From NCBI GenBank assembly GCA_003023665.1, contig PXYR01000038.1, positions 1-14,176 on the forward strand: a stretch of 14,176 bases of DNA, read 5' to 3'. Origin of the DNA: Bacteroidota bacterium. Lineage in GTDB: Bacteria; Bacteroidota; Bacteroidia; Flavobacteriales; Schleiferiaceae. The stretch's first letter is position 1; each line of letters begins with the position of its first letter. Shown in pieces: positions 8,089-14,176 of the stretch. A program made the translations under genes and the position numbers. The notes beneath the pieces were generated by a model. It searched no databases, was not told the DNA's origin, and was given only the letters and a program-made list of their open reading frames with translations.

Positions 8089-9441
8089 CTAGAATTGAGC
8101 TTTTACAAGTTCTTCAATCCTTTTCAATCCCACTATGGCGATGTCGTAGTGGGATTTTTCAATTTGGTGATGTCCACTAATATAAATTCTTTGAAAACCT
8201 AACTTTTCGGCTTCACGAATTCGTTGTTCTACTTTGGAAACGGGTCTAATCTCCCCTGTTAAGCCAACCTCCGCAGCAAAGCAAACCTTTTGAGAAATGG
8301 GCTCGTCCGCATTCGAGCTTAAGATAGAGGCAATGACTGCTAAATCTAAAGCGGGATCATCAACGCGAAGCCCCCCAGTGATATTTAAAAAGACGTCTTT
8401 TTGTCCTAATCGAAACCCACAACGTTTTTCTAAAACCGCAAGGAGCATGTTTAGTCTTCGTGTATCAAAGCCCGTAGTGGACCTTTGAGGAGTTCCATAA
8501 ACGGCTGTAGAACACAACGCTTGAAGTTCAAGCAACATTGGACGAACGCCTTCTAAAAGCACCGCCACGGCATTTCCACTTAAACCGTCGTGCTGTTTGG
8601 TAAGTAACAAATCACTCGGATTAGCTACGCCAATTAGACCGGATTGTTCCATGGTGTATAACCCAATTTCGTGTGTGGAACCAAAACGATTCTTATGAGC
8701 CCTAAGGATACGGTACAGTAAATTAGGATCACCTTCAAATTGAAGAACAATATCTACCATATGCTCTAAAATTTTTGGCCCCGCAATACTGCCTTCTTTA
8801 TTGATGTGACCAATCAATAGAACCGGCGTGCCTGTTTCTTTCGCATAACGAATAAAACTTGCTGCACTTTCTCTAATTTGAGCAATTGAACCGGGAGTAC
8901 TTTCTACATGCGGAACGTGAAGTGTTTGAACCGAATCAATGATTACTAGATGTGGCCGTAATTTTTTTAAGTGGCCGAATATCGCCTCCGTTTTTGTTTC
9001 GCTTAACAAGAATAAGTCGCTTTCTGCGACACCTATTCTTTCAGCTCTCAGCTTGATTTGAGAAGGGCTTTCTTCCCCGCTGATATAAGCGACGGTACCA
9101 CTGAATTTCAGCGCCAATTGTAGCAAAAGAGTGCTTTTCCCTATGCCCGGTTCTCCCCCTAGAAGTGTTACAGATCCTGGTACAATGCCTCCGCCTAAAA
9201 CTCGGGAAAACTCCATGTCGTTAACAGGAAAACGCTGAATAGTTGAGTGCTTAACTTGCTCTATTTTGGTGGGTTTTGAAGAGGCACTATCTCCGCTCCA
9301 TGCTCTTGGGTCAGGTTTCTTCTTGGTCTGAATTTCTTCAGTAAGCGTATTCCATTCCTTGCAACCTTGACACTGCCCCATCCATTTCGAATGTTCAGTA
9401 CCACAATTTGTACAGGTAAACACGCTTTTATTTTTTGCCAT
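8089..9441 (-). CDS. radA: DNA repair protein RadA
   Basis: The 450-residue product has the full RadA (Sms) layout. An N-terminal four-cysteine zinc finger is formed by C10, C13, C24 and C27. The RecA-like ATPase core has Walker A GEPGIGKST (96-104) and Walker B LVIIDS (165-170). The RadA signature KNRFG sits at 250-254. A Lon-protease-like C-terminal domain runs from about 290 to the end. RadA is a hexameric helicase-like ATPase that helps RecA extend and process recombination branches. It is the last gene of the minus-strand run, starting 5 bp after the flippase-like gene ends, so cotranscription with panC-panD is likely. A terminator-like hairpin for the opposing operon lies within its last codons. 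Length and motifs are complete; the assignment is secure. Confidence 0.97.
   Translation of the reverse strand: MAKNKSVFTCTNCGTEHSKWMGQCQGCKEWNTLTEEIQTKKKPDPRAWSGDSASSKPTKIEQVKHSTIQRFPVNDMEFSRVLGGGIVPGSVTLLGGEPGIGKSTLLLQLALKFSGTVAYISGEESPSQIKLRAERIGVAESDLFLLSETKTEAIFGHLKKLRPHLVIIDSVQTLHVPHVESTPGSIAQIRESAASFIRYAKETGTPVLLIGHINKEGSIAGPKILEHMVDIVLQFEGDPNLLYRILRAHKNRFGSTHEIGLYTMEQSGLIGVANPSDLLLTKQHDGLSGNAVAVLLEGVRPMLLELQALCSTAVYGTPQRSTTGFDTRRLNMLLAVLEKRCGFRLGQKDVFLNITGGLRVDDPALDLAVIASILSSNADEPISQKVCFAAEVGLTGEIRPVSKVEQRIREAEKLGFQRIYISGHHQIEKSHYDIAIVGLKRIEELVKAQF
8127..8159 (+). terminator. intrinsic terminator of the coiled-coil/OmpA operon, inside radA
   Basis: ATCCCACTA (8127-8135) and TAGTGGGAT (8147-8155) form a perfect 9-bp GC-containing stem with an 11-base loop, followed by TTTTT on the plus strand (8155-8159). 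It lies 47 bp past the stop of the OmpA-like gene but wholly inside the 3' end of the convergent radA gene, where it encodes part of the SHYDIAIVGL stretch. The T run on plus only indicates that it serves the plus-strand operon. Confidence 0.7.
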
Positions 9442-9446
9442 GGGGA

Positions 9447-10409
9447 TTACTTCTTCCTTGCAAAATACAGAATAAGCATGCCAATTGCACCAGTAGTTAT
9501 GAACATCAAGCTCTGTCCGCCATGTATGACGGTGGCAAAAGCGTTTCCTAATTCACCTGAATATCCAAGAACAGTCAATGCCTTGGATACTAAATAATGG
9601 TAGGCACCTATTCCTCCAGGAACAGGTATGACATACCCTAAGCCAGCTGCGACGCTTATATAAAATGCGGCCCCTAATCCTAGGTCGCCTAGACCTTGTA
9701 CTATGCTGAATCCAACTACAATAGTGCTCACATAACATACCCAAATACCAATACTGTAAAACCAAAATAATGGCTTGTTATTTACATTTTTGATACTCTT
9801 CAGTCCTTCAGAAATACCACGAAGAAAAACGAGTACTTTTTGAGTAAAGGACCATTGGGTCCAATATTTCTTGGTAGCCCAAAGACATGCAATAAGAATT
9901 AAGCATACTACGAAAACGCTTGAAATAAAAAACGTAGATAATTCGGGAATTGCCGCGCCACTTTGTTCAAGAAAGTTACCGAGTTGATTCAATTGAGTAA
10001 CGACAGTAATCAAAACAACGATTCCAAACAATAGCGTATCTACAACCCTCTCAAGAACTACTGTCCCGAACAATTTGTCTAGAGGAACATTGTCTGTTCT
10101 GTTAATTGCCGAACATCTTGCCACCTCTCCTACTCTTGGTGTTACAAGATTTACAAGATAAGAGAACGCAACTGCCGCCACCGCGTTAGAAGCTTTAACC
10201 TCATATCCAAGTGAGGTAAGTAGCTGAACCCAACGAATTCCACGTAAAATAATTGCAATGAACCCTATGCCAAGTGCCAACAATAAACCTAAACTATCAA
10301 CGGTTCGGATATTCTCCCAAAGAATTGCAGGATCTGAAGTTCTAAAGGCAAGAAATAGCAACCCTACGCCAATACTTAAAAAGAGCACATACTTAAGGGC
10401 CTTTTTCAT
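9447..10409 (-). CDS. flippase-like / LPG-synthase-TM family membrane protein
   Basis: About 320 residues with some eight hydrophobic segments, matching the lysylphosphatidylglycerol synthetase transmembrane family (UPF0104/AglD-like, PF03706). The family hallmark is clear near residues 90-125: LVTPRVGEVARCSAINR followed by LFGTVVLERVVD. A late glycine-rich segment VIPVPGGIGAYHYL is also typical. The soluble aminoacyl-transferase domain of MprF is absent, so this is not an MprF; relatives are thought to move lipids or lipid-linked precursors, but the substrate here is unknown. I chose the ATG at 10409 because it directly precedes the hydrophobic KKALKYVLFLSIG segment. A GTG at 10421 would add four residues and overlap the panD stop by one base. 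It sits between panD and radA with spacings of 11 and 5 bp, so an operon is likely. Confidence 0.88.
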   Translation of the reverse strand: MKKALKYVLFLSIGVGLLFLAFRTSDPAILWENIRTVDSLGLLLALGIGFIAIILRGIRWVQLLTSLGYEVKASNAVAAVAFSYLVNLVTPRVGEVARCSAINRTDNVPLDKLFGTVVLERVVDTLLFGIVVLITVVTQLNQLGNFLEQSGAAIPELSTFFISSVFVVCLILIACLWATKKYWTQWSFTQKVLVFLRGISEGLKSIKNVNNKPLFWFYSIGIWVCYVSTIVVGFSIVQGLGDLGLGAAFYISVAAGLGYVIPVPGGIGAYHYLVSKALTVLGYSGELGNAFATVIHGGQSLMFITTGAIGMLILYFARKK

Positions 10410-10420
10410 ATTCAAGACCA

Positions 10421-10771
10421 CTATTTCAAAAGATTGGTTGACTCGTTTGGAAAAACTATTTGAGGCTTAAAGTCTCTAGCTTCCTCTGGGGTCATTTGAG
10501 CGTATGCAATAATTATGATGACATCTCCTTTTTGAACTCGACGGGCTGCAGGTCCGTTTAAAATCACGTTACCCGTTCCAGAGCCACCAGAAATCGTATA
10601 AGTATCAAAACGTTCTCCGTTGTTAACGTTCACAATGTAAACTCGCTCTCCTGTGATGATTCCGGCTGCAGACATTAAATCTTCGTCCAAGGTAATTGAA
10701 CCTATATAGTCAAGGTCTGCTTCAGTAACCTTAACGCGATGTATTTTGCTTTTTACAACCTCAATTTGCAT
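10421..10771 (-). CDS. panD: aspartate 1-decarboxylase (pyruvoyl enzyme)
   Basis: PanD decarboxylates L-aspartate to beta-alanine for pantothenate and CoA synthesis. The 116-residue length is normal. The self-processing site Gly24-Ser25 lies in YIGSITLDEDL; cleavage there turns Ser25 into the catalytic pyruvoyl group. Arg54 and Tyr58 occur at the positions known from the E. coli enzyme (GERFDTYTI), and NGPAARRVQKGDVIIII is the usual C-terminal signature. panC lies 14 bp upstream and makes the next product from beta-alanine, so the two form a functional pair. A very good -7 promoter element sits 4 bp ahead of the ATG, suggesting that panD may also be transcribed on its own. Confidence 0.97.
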   Translation of the reverse strand: MQIEVVKSKIHRVKVTEADLDYIGSITLDEDLMSAAGIITGERVYIVNVNNGERFDTYTISGGSGTGNVILNGPAARRVQKGDVIIIIAYAQMTPEEARDFKPQIVFPNESTNLLK

Positions 10772-10775
10772 GGCG

Positions 10776-10783
10776 CAAAAGTA
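10776..10783 (-). promoter_or_regulatory. candidate -7 element directly upstream of panD
   Basis: On the minus strand the sequence reads TACTTTTG, a perfect TAnnTTTG, followed by CGCC and then the panD ATG. If used, transcription would start at or within a base or two of the start codon, giving a nearly leaderless mRNA. No TTG at 17-23 bp upstream is evident, which lowers confidence. The site lies across the panC-panD junction. Confidence 0.4.
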
Positions 10784-10785
10784 GA

Positions 10786-11628
10786 TTAAAAAAGAGGAAG
10801 GTTATCTATTAATCGAACTTTTCCGCACATCACAGCAGTGAAAACTCGTATTGGGGCTTGATGTTTAAAGTTACCAATGGGCGTGAGTGTTTTTTCGCAA
10901 CAGAATTCTAGATACTCTACGGTTAAAAAGTCAATTGCATTGATAGAATCTATTAATTCCTGCTTGGCAAGAGAAACGTCGGCTTGTAGAGTGAGAGATG
11001 TTGATATCCATTGCTGAAGGATACGGTATATTTCTTTTGCGCTATTTCTTTGCCCCAAGCTAAGGCGCTTATTCCTGCTGCTCATAGCCAAGCCGTCTTT
11101 TTCTCTTACCGTTACACAAGGGATTATTTTCACCGGCCAATTCTCTTGGGCCACAACATGTTTGATTATGGCCAATTGTTGAAAATCTTTCTCACCAAAA
11201 AAAGCGTAATGTGGTTCAATCAATTCAAAAAATCTTGTAACTACCGTGGCCATACCTTCGAAGTGTCCAGGTCTTCCAGATCCCTCCATAAATACCCCTA
11301 ATACACCAAAATTAAAAGAGCGTGATAAGATTCCGTTTGGATAAATGTCTTTTTCATTTGGTGAATACACGATAACATCTCCTAAACTCTTGAGAAGCTC
11401 AAGATCTTCTTGAAAAGTTGATGGATATTTTTCAAAGTCTTCTGGGTTGTTGAATTGAGTGGGGTTAATGTAAATGCTCACCAAAGTGTGTTGGCAATGT
11501 TGGATGCTCTGCATGATAAGATTTACATGTCCAGAATGCAATGCGCCCATGGTTGGGACAAAGCCAACCTCTCCAGATACCTGCGCCCTCCATGTTTTTA
11601 ATTCTAAAAGACTTCTTAAAACGGTCAT
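10786..11628 (-). CDS. panC: pantothenate synthetase (pantoate--beta-alanine ligase)
   Basis: PanC joins pantoate and beta-alanine using ATP through a pantoyl-adenylate intermediate. The 280 residues match the family. Visible motifs are VPTMGALHSGH with the HIGH-type HSGH at 31-34, NPTQF (55-59) contacting pantoate, EGSGRPGHFEGMATVV (115-130), FGEKD (144-148) and the KMSKS-like AMSSRN (181-186). It is the first gene of the minus-strand run ahead of panD, the flippase-like gene and radA. A perfect TAnnTTTG promoter element lies about 20 bp upstream of the ATG. panB, which makes pantoate, is not in the window. Confidence 0.97.
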   Translation of the reverse strand: MTVLRSLLELKTWRAQVSGEVGFVPTMGALHSGHVNLIMQSIQHCQHTLVSIYINPTQFNNPEDFEKYPSTFQEDLELLKSLGDVIVYSPNEKDIYPNGILSRSFNFGVLGVFMEGSGRPGHFEGMATVVTRFFELIEPHYAFFGEKDFQQLAIIKHVVAQENWPVKIIPCVTVREKDGLAMSSRNKRLSLGQRNSAKEIYRILQQWISTSLTLQADVSLAKQELIDSINAIDFLTVEYLEFCCEKTLTPIGNFKHQAPIRVFTAVMCGKVRLIDNLPLF

Positions 11629-11648
11629 TTTTCCATCGTAAAAGGGCT

Positions 11649-11682
11649 CAAAACTAGGCTATTCTTAGGAATTAGAGTCAAA
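11649..11682 (-). promoter_or_regulatory. promoter of the panC-panD-radA run
   Basis: Reading the minus strand, a TTTG (11682-11679) is followed after 22 bases by TAGTTTTG (11656-11649), a perfect match to TAnnTTTG with spacing inside the 17-23 range described for Flavobacterium. The panC ATG at 11628 follows after about 20 bp. It overlaps the region used by the divergent promoter of the starch-synthase-like gene. Confidence 0.6.
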
Positions 11683-11688
11683 AAAAGG

Positions 11689-11696
11689 TATCTTTG
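11689..11696 (+). promoter_or_regulatory. -7 element of the starch-synthase-like / DUF4270 genes
   Basis: TATCTTTG is a perfect TAnnTTTG element 29 bp upstream of the ATG at 11726. The -33 TTG is not clear; TTAG at 11665-11668 is the nearest candidate. It is placed back to back with the panC promoter in a 97-bp gap. Confidence 0.55.
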
Positions 11697-11725
11697 CATT
11701 CTAGTTTTAAAATCATCTAATCCGT

Positions 11726-12544
11726 ATGGATAGTAAGAGAGTGTTGTTTATCTCGCAAGAGATTCACCCGTACCTACCAGAGAACTCTATTTCAAGTACA
11801 ACCTTGGCATTAGCAAAGAAAACGAATGAAAGTGGCCATCAAGTTCGTGTTTTTATGCCTCGCTTTGGAGTAATAAATGAGCGACGTCATCAGTTGCACG
11901 AGGTCATCCGATTGAGCGGAATGAATGTGGTGATTAATGACATGGACATGCCTTTAATCATTAAAGTTGCTTCTGTACCTGGTGCTCGAATGCAAGTTTA
12001 TTTCATAGACAATGAAGAGTATTTTAAACGCAAGTTTACATACACTGACGCAGACGGAAATCAATTTGAAGATAATGATGAGCGCACTCTGTTCTTTTCA
12101 AAAGGAGCTATAGATACTGTAGAGAAATTGGGCTGGAAGCCAGACGTTATTCACGTTCACGGTTGGATGTCCGCTTTAGTACCAATGTATTTGCGTTTGT
12201 TCCAAAGTGAAAATCCAATCTTTAAGGATGCCAAAGTGATATTCTCAGCATACGACAATGGATTTAAAGGAAGTCTTGGTCCAAAACTCAAAGCAGGAAT
12301 GGAGTTTGATGAGATAGATCCGGCGCTAACAGAAGGATTAGACTCACCAACTACTGCTGACCTTCACAAACTGGCTGCCAAATACGCTGATTTTGTGGTC
12401 TTAGGAGATGAAAACACAGACGACTTGGAAGAATACGCAAAGTCTGTAGGTGTAGACGTGATTGATGGAAAAGCATTTGGTGAGCAACCGGAGGATGCAA
12501 TTAAGGTTTATGAATCACTTTTCGTAGAAAGCGACGTTGAATAA
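11726..12544 (+). CDS. half-length GT5/starch-synthase-like protein
   Basis: The 272 residues resemble only the N-terminal Rossmann domain of glycogen/starch synthase (GT5, PF08323): RVLFISQEIHPYL at 5-17, ALAKKTNESGHQVRVFMPRFG at about 29-49, ERTLFFSKGAIDTVEKLG, then PDVIHVHGWMSALVPMYL. The second GT-B domain, which carries the nucleotide-sugar and E-x7-E catalytic sites, is missing. The KTGGL motif that binds ADP-glucose just after the first strand is replaced by ENSISS. This is therefore unlikely to be an active glycogen synthase, although databases often name it glgA or glycogen synthase. There is no frameshift scar and the frame ends cleanly, overlapping the next gene by 8 bp, so it looks like a stable short form and not a decaying gene. 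Expected location is the cytoplasm. Confidence 0.85.
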   Translation: MDSKRVLFISQEIHPYLPENSISSTTLALAKKTNESGHQVRVFMPRFGVINERRHQLHEVIRLSGMNVVINDMDMPLIIKVASVPGARMQVYFIDNEEYFKRKFTYTDADGNQFEDNDERTLFFSKGAIDTVEKLGWKPDVIHVHGWMSALVPMYLRLFQSENPIFKDAKVIFSAYDNGFKGSLGPKLKAGMEFDEIDPALTEGLDSPTTADLHKLAAKYADFVVLGDENTDDLEEYAKSVGVDVIDGKAFGEQPEDAIKVYESLFVESDVE

Positions 12545-13844
12545 GTTCATTTCTTTTGTAGTCCTGTTAACTATTTTTCCCTTTGTCTCCTGTGAGAGAG
12601 GCAATGGGTCTATTGGTTCAGGAAAATTTGTGGATGACCGCCCAGAATTAGGTGAAAAGCTAACTTTTCCAGTTGTTTCCTATACCATTGGCTGGGATAG
12701 TGTTAGTACTAAAAATCCATCTCAAGTAATTTTAGGGAATTATAATGATCCCCTTTTTGGTAGGACAAATGCCTCGTTTGTTTCAAGAATCCTTCTTTCT
12801 AAATCCTCACCAGATTTTGGTGCAGGTACTATTTGCGATTCCGTAAAAGTTCGAATTGCATATTCTGGTTATTATGGCGTAGAAGGAGACCAAATTCATC
12901 TTGAAGTAAGCCCTGTCTCGTCGGAATTAATAGATTCTATCTCCTATTATTCCAACGGCTCAATAGATCATGAAAATTCTATTGTGGATACCTTGGTTGC
13001 TTTGGCTCCAAGTGACACTGTTTTTAATGGCGTTGATGAGTTAGTAGGTTACCTAACTTTTGATGCTGACCCAGGTTATTTTCAAGAGCATATTTTTGAT
13101 GCCGCGGTGAATGGAGAAGCTCATTTTGCTGATAATGAAGATTTTGTGAAAGAGGTTCCTGGCCTTTGGTTTCGGGATATAGGCATGGGGTCTACAATTG
13201 CCGGTTATTTTAACTTAGAAGCTTCTGGTTCTTTAATTGAATTATACTACCACACGGGTGTTGATGATACCGTTGCAAAGGTCTTTGATTTAACTTTTGG
13301 ACAGAATTTTAGCGACCCCAGTTTGAGCTATAACTTATTCACCAACGATTATTCAAACGCAAGTTTTGACATCGATATGATGGATACCCTAAACGGTGAA
13401 GTACTCACCTACGTTCAAGGTGGCTCTGGGGTGCGTACCTATTTGAAATTTCCAGGTTTGGATACTTTAATTGGCAAAGAGTACTCTATCAATAAGGCTG
13501 ATTTGTCTTTTGATGTACTCCAAGGCACGGCTGGGGTGTATAGGTTTCCAAGTTCTCTAATCGTCATACAAGACTTAGATTCTACACAGCAATTAATAAA
13601 AGATTATACCTCTGCAATTAACTCAACTGGAGGAATAGTGTCGCGGACTGACGTCCGGGAATTTAATTACACCTTCAATGTGACCAGAATGGTTCATGAT
13701 TTTGTGAATGAACGTGAAGAAATTCTACCTGTAATGTTGGCACCTGCTTCTAGCAGTGGAAACCTGCATCGAGTTGTTCTGGGTGGCGGGATGCACCCTA
13801 GTATACCTGCGGAATTTAATGTCTATTTTACGCGTAGTAAATAA
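12537..13844 (+). CDS. DUF4270-family lipoprotein
   Basis: This 435-residue protein is a probable DUF4270 member, an uncharacterised family of Bacteroidota. The start is TTG at 12537. No in-frame ATG lies near, and only this start keeps the lipoprotein signal NKFISFVVLLTIFPFVSC with Cys19 as lipidation site. Family-like features are an early LGEKLTFPVVSYTIGWDS segment and LGNYNDPLFGRTNASF (66-81), followed by a long beta-rich body without recognisable catalytic motifs. It should be attached to the outer membrane. It overlaps the starch-synthase-like gene by 8 bp, suggesting translational coupling, and glmS follows after 45 bp. Molecular function is unknown to me. Confidence 0.88.
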   Translation: MNKFISFVVLLTIFPFVSCERGNGSIGSGKFVDDRPELGEKLTFPVVSYTIGWDSVSTKNPSQVILGNYNDPLFGRTNASFVSRILLSKSSPDFGAGTICDSVKVRIAYSGYYGVEGDQIHLEVSPVSSELIDSISYYSNGSIDHENSIVDTLVALAPSDTVFNGVDELVGYLTFDADPGYFQEHIFDAAVNGEAHFADNEDFVKEVPGLWFRDIGMGSTIAGYFNLEASGSLIELYYHTGVDDTVAKVFDLTFGQNFSDPSLSYNLFTNDYSNASFDIDMMDTLNGEVLTYVQGGSGVRTYLKFPGLDTLIGKEYSINKADLSFDVLQGTAGVYRFPSSLIVIQDLDSTQQLIKDYTSAINSTGGIVSRTDVREFNYTFNVTRMVHDFVNEREEILPVMLAPASSSGNLHRVVLGGGMHPSIPAEFNVYFTRSK

Positions 13845-13851
13845 GAAGTCT

Positions 13852-13859
13852 TATTTTCG
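13852..13859 (+). promoter_or_regulatory. candidate -7 element for glmS
   Basis: TATTTTCG, one base off TAnnTTTG, lies 30 bp before the glmS ATG in the 45-bp gap after the DUF4270 gene. No good -33 TTG is visible, so glmS may instead be read through from upstream. No glmS ribozyme-like element fits in this short gap. Confidence 0.25.
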
Positions 13860-13889
13860 CCTATCAAATCAATTTAACTACTTGTTCTT

Positions 13890-14176
13890 ATGTGCGGTAT
13901 TGTTGGATACGTTGGAGATCGAAAAGCTTTCCCCATATTAGTAAATGGCTTGAAACGCCTTGAATATCGCGGATATGATAGCTCAGGAGTTGCTCTTGCT
14001 CAAGATGGAGAAATAGCCTTGTATAAAAAGCAAGGTATGGTTAAGGGTATGGAAGAGCTGGCCTTGACACACAACACAAATGGATCCACGGGCATTGCGC
14101 ATACAAGATGGGCAACTCATGGACAGCCTTCTGATGAAAATGCACACCCACACTTAAGTAATTCGGGTAATCTCGT
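13890..14176 (+). CDS. glmS: glucosamine-6-phosphate synthase (isomerizing), N-terminal part
   Basis: The gene is cut by the right edge after 95 codons. GlmS makes glucosamine-6-phosphate from fructose-6-phosphate and glutamine, the first step towards UDP-GlcNAc for peptidoglycan and LPS. The visible part is the class II glutaminase domain: MCGIVGYVG, with Cys2 becoming the N-terminal nucleophile after Met removal, RLEYRGYDSSG (23-33), and HTRWATHGQPSDENAHPH (71-88) with the glutamine-binding Arg73. The sugar-isomerase domains would lie outside the window. The related enzyme PurF shares the nucleophile, but RGYDSSG and TRWATHG fit GlmS. Confidence 0.95.
   Translation, partial: MCGIVGYVGDRKAFPILVNGLKRLEYRGYDSSGVALAQDGEIALYKKQGMVKGMEELALTHNTNGSTGIAHTRWATHGQPSDENAHPHLSNSGNL

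Noticed and set aside
9367..9597. Plus-strand frame across the radA / flippase-like junction
   Set aside because: Antisense to two recognised genes, with no family resemblance.
10765..10779. TTTGC...GCAAA inverted repeat at the panD start
   Set aside because: Short, and largely explained by the TAnnTTTG element and the start codon region; no evidence for an operator.
13845..13889. Possible glmS riboswitch/ribozyme upstream of glmS
   Set aside because: The gap is only 45 bp, far too short for the ribozyme, which is in any case mainly known from Firmicutes.
13756..13941. Plus-strand frame bridging the DUF4270 end and the glmS start
   Set aside because: Out of frame with both real genes and with no recognisable features.

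Overview
The window looks like the chromosome of a Bacteroidota bacterium, probably a member of the Flavobacteriales. Three things point there. A 1379-residue secreted protein ends in a type IX secretion (T9SS) C-terminal sorting domain. Several lipoproteins belong to families typical of this phylum (the GGPKD Ig-like family and DUF4270). Promoter-like sites resemble the Bacteroidota -7 consensus TAnnTTTG rather than a sigma70 TATAAT box, and no strong Shine-Dalgarno sequences are visible. The gene order panC / panD / flippase-like protein / radA, divergent from a half-length starch synthase, DUF4270 and glmS, is one I recall as common in Flavobacteriia.

Layout. Positions 1-1056 (minus) hold the N-terminal part of an Ig-like lipoprotein that runs off the left edge. 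After a divergent gap, 1333-5472 (plus) encodes the large modular T9SS cargo protein: GEVED, repeated FN3 and GDGWNG modules, two jelly-roll/MAM-like domains, PKD and sorting domain. It converges, with a 4-bp overlap, on a ComF-family phosphoribosyltransferase (5469-6167, minus). Divergent from comF, a two-gene plus-strand operon (6229-8080) encodes an inner-membrane-anchored coiled-coil protein and an OmpA-like coiled-coil lipoprotein. That operon converges on radA (8089-9441, minus), and its likely terminator lies inside the radA coding sequence. RadA is the last gene of a tight minus-strand run panC-panD-flippase-like-radA (11628 down to 8089). Divergent from panC, on plus, are a half-length GT5/starch-synthase-like gene (11726-12544), an overlapping DUF4270 lipoprotein gene (12537-13844) and the start of glmS (13890 to the right edge).

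How the genes work together. panC and panD supply two steps of pantothenate/CoA synthesis: beta-alanine from aspartate, then its condensation with pantoate. glmS begins amino-sugar synthesis for peptidoglycan and LPS. The coiled-coil/OmpA pair could bridge inner membrane, peptidoglycan and outer membrane. The large protein is probably displayed on or released from the cell surface. No RNA genes, CRISPR arrays, insertion sequences or phage genes were seen; this looks like ordinary chromosome. The most unusual points are the half-length starch synthase lacking its substrate motif, the unexplained membrane/OmpA coiled-coil pair, the block-duplicated architecture of the T9SS protein, and the placement of hairpins and promoters inside neighbouring coding sequences.
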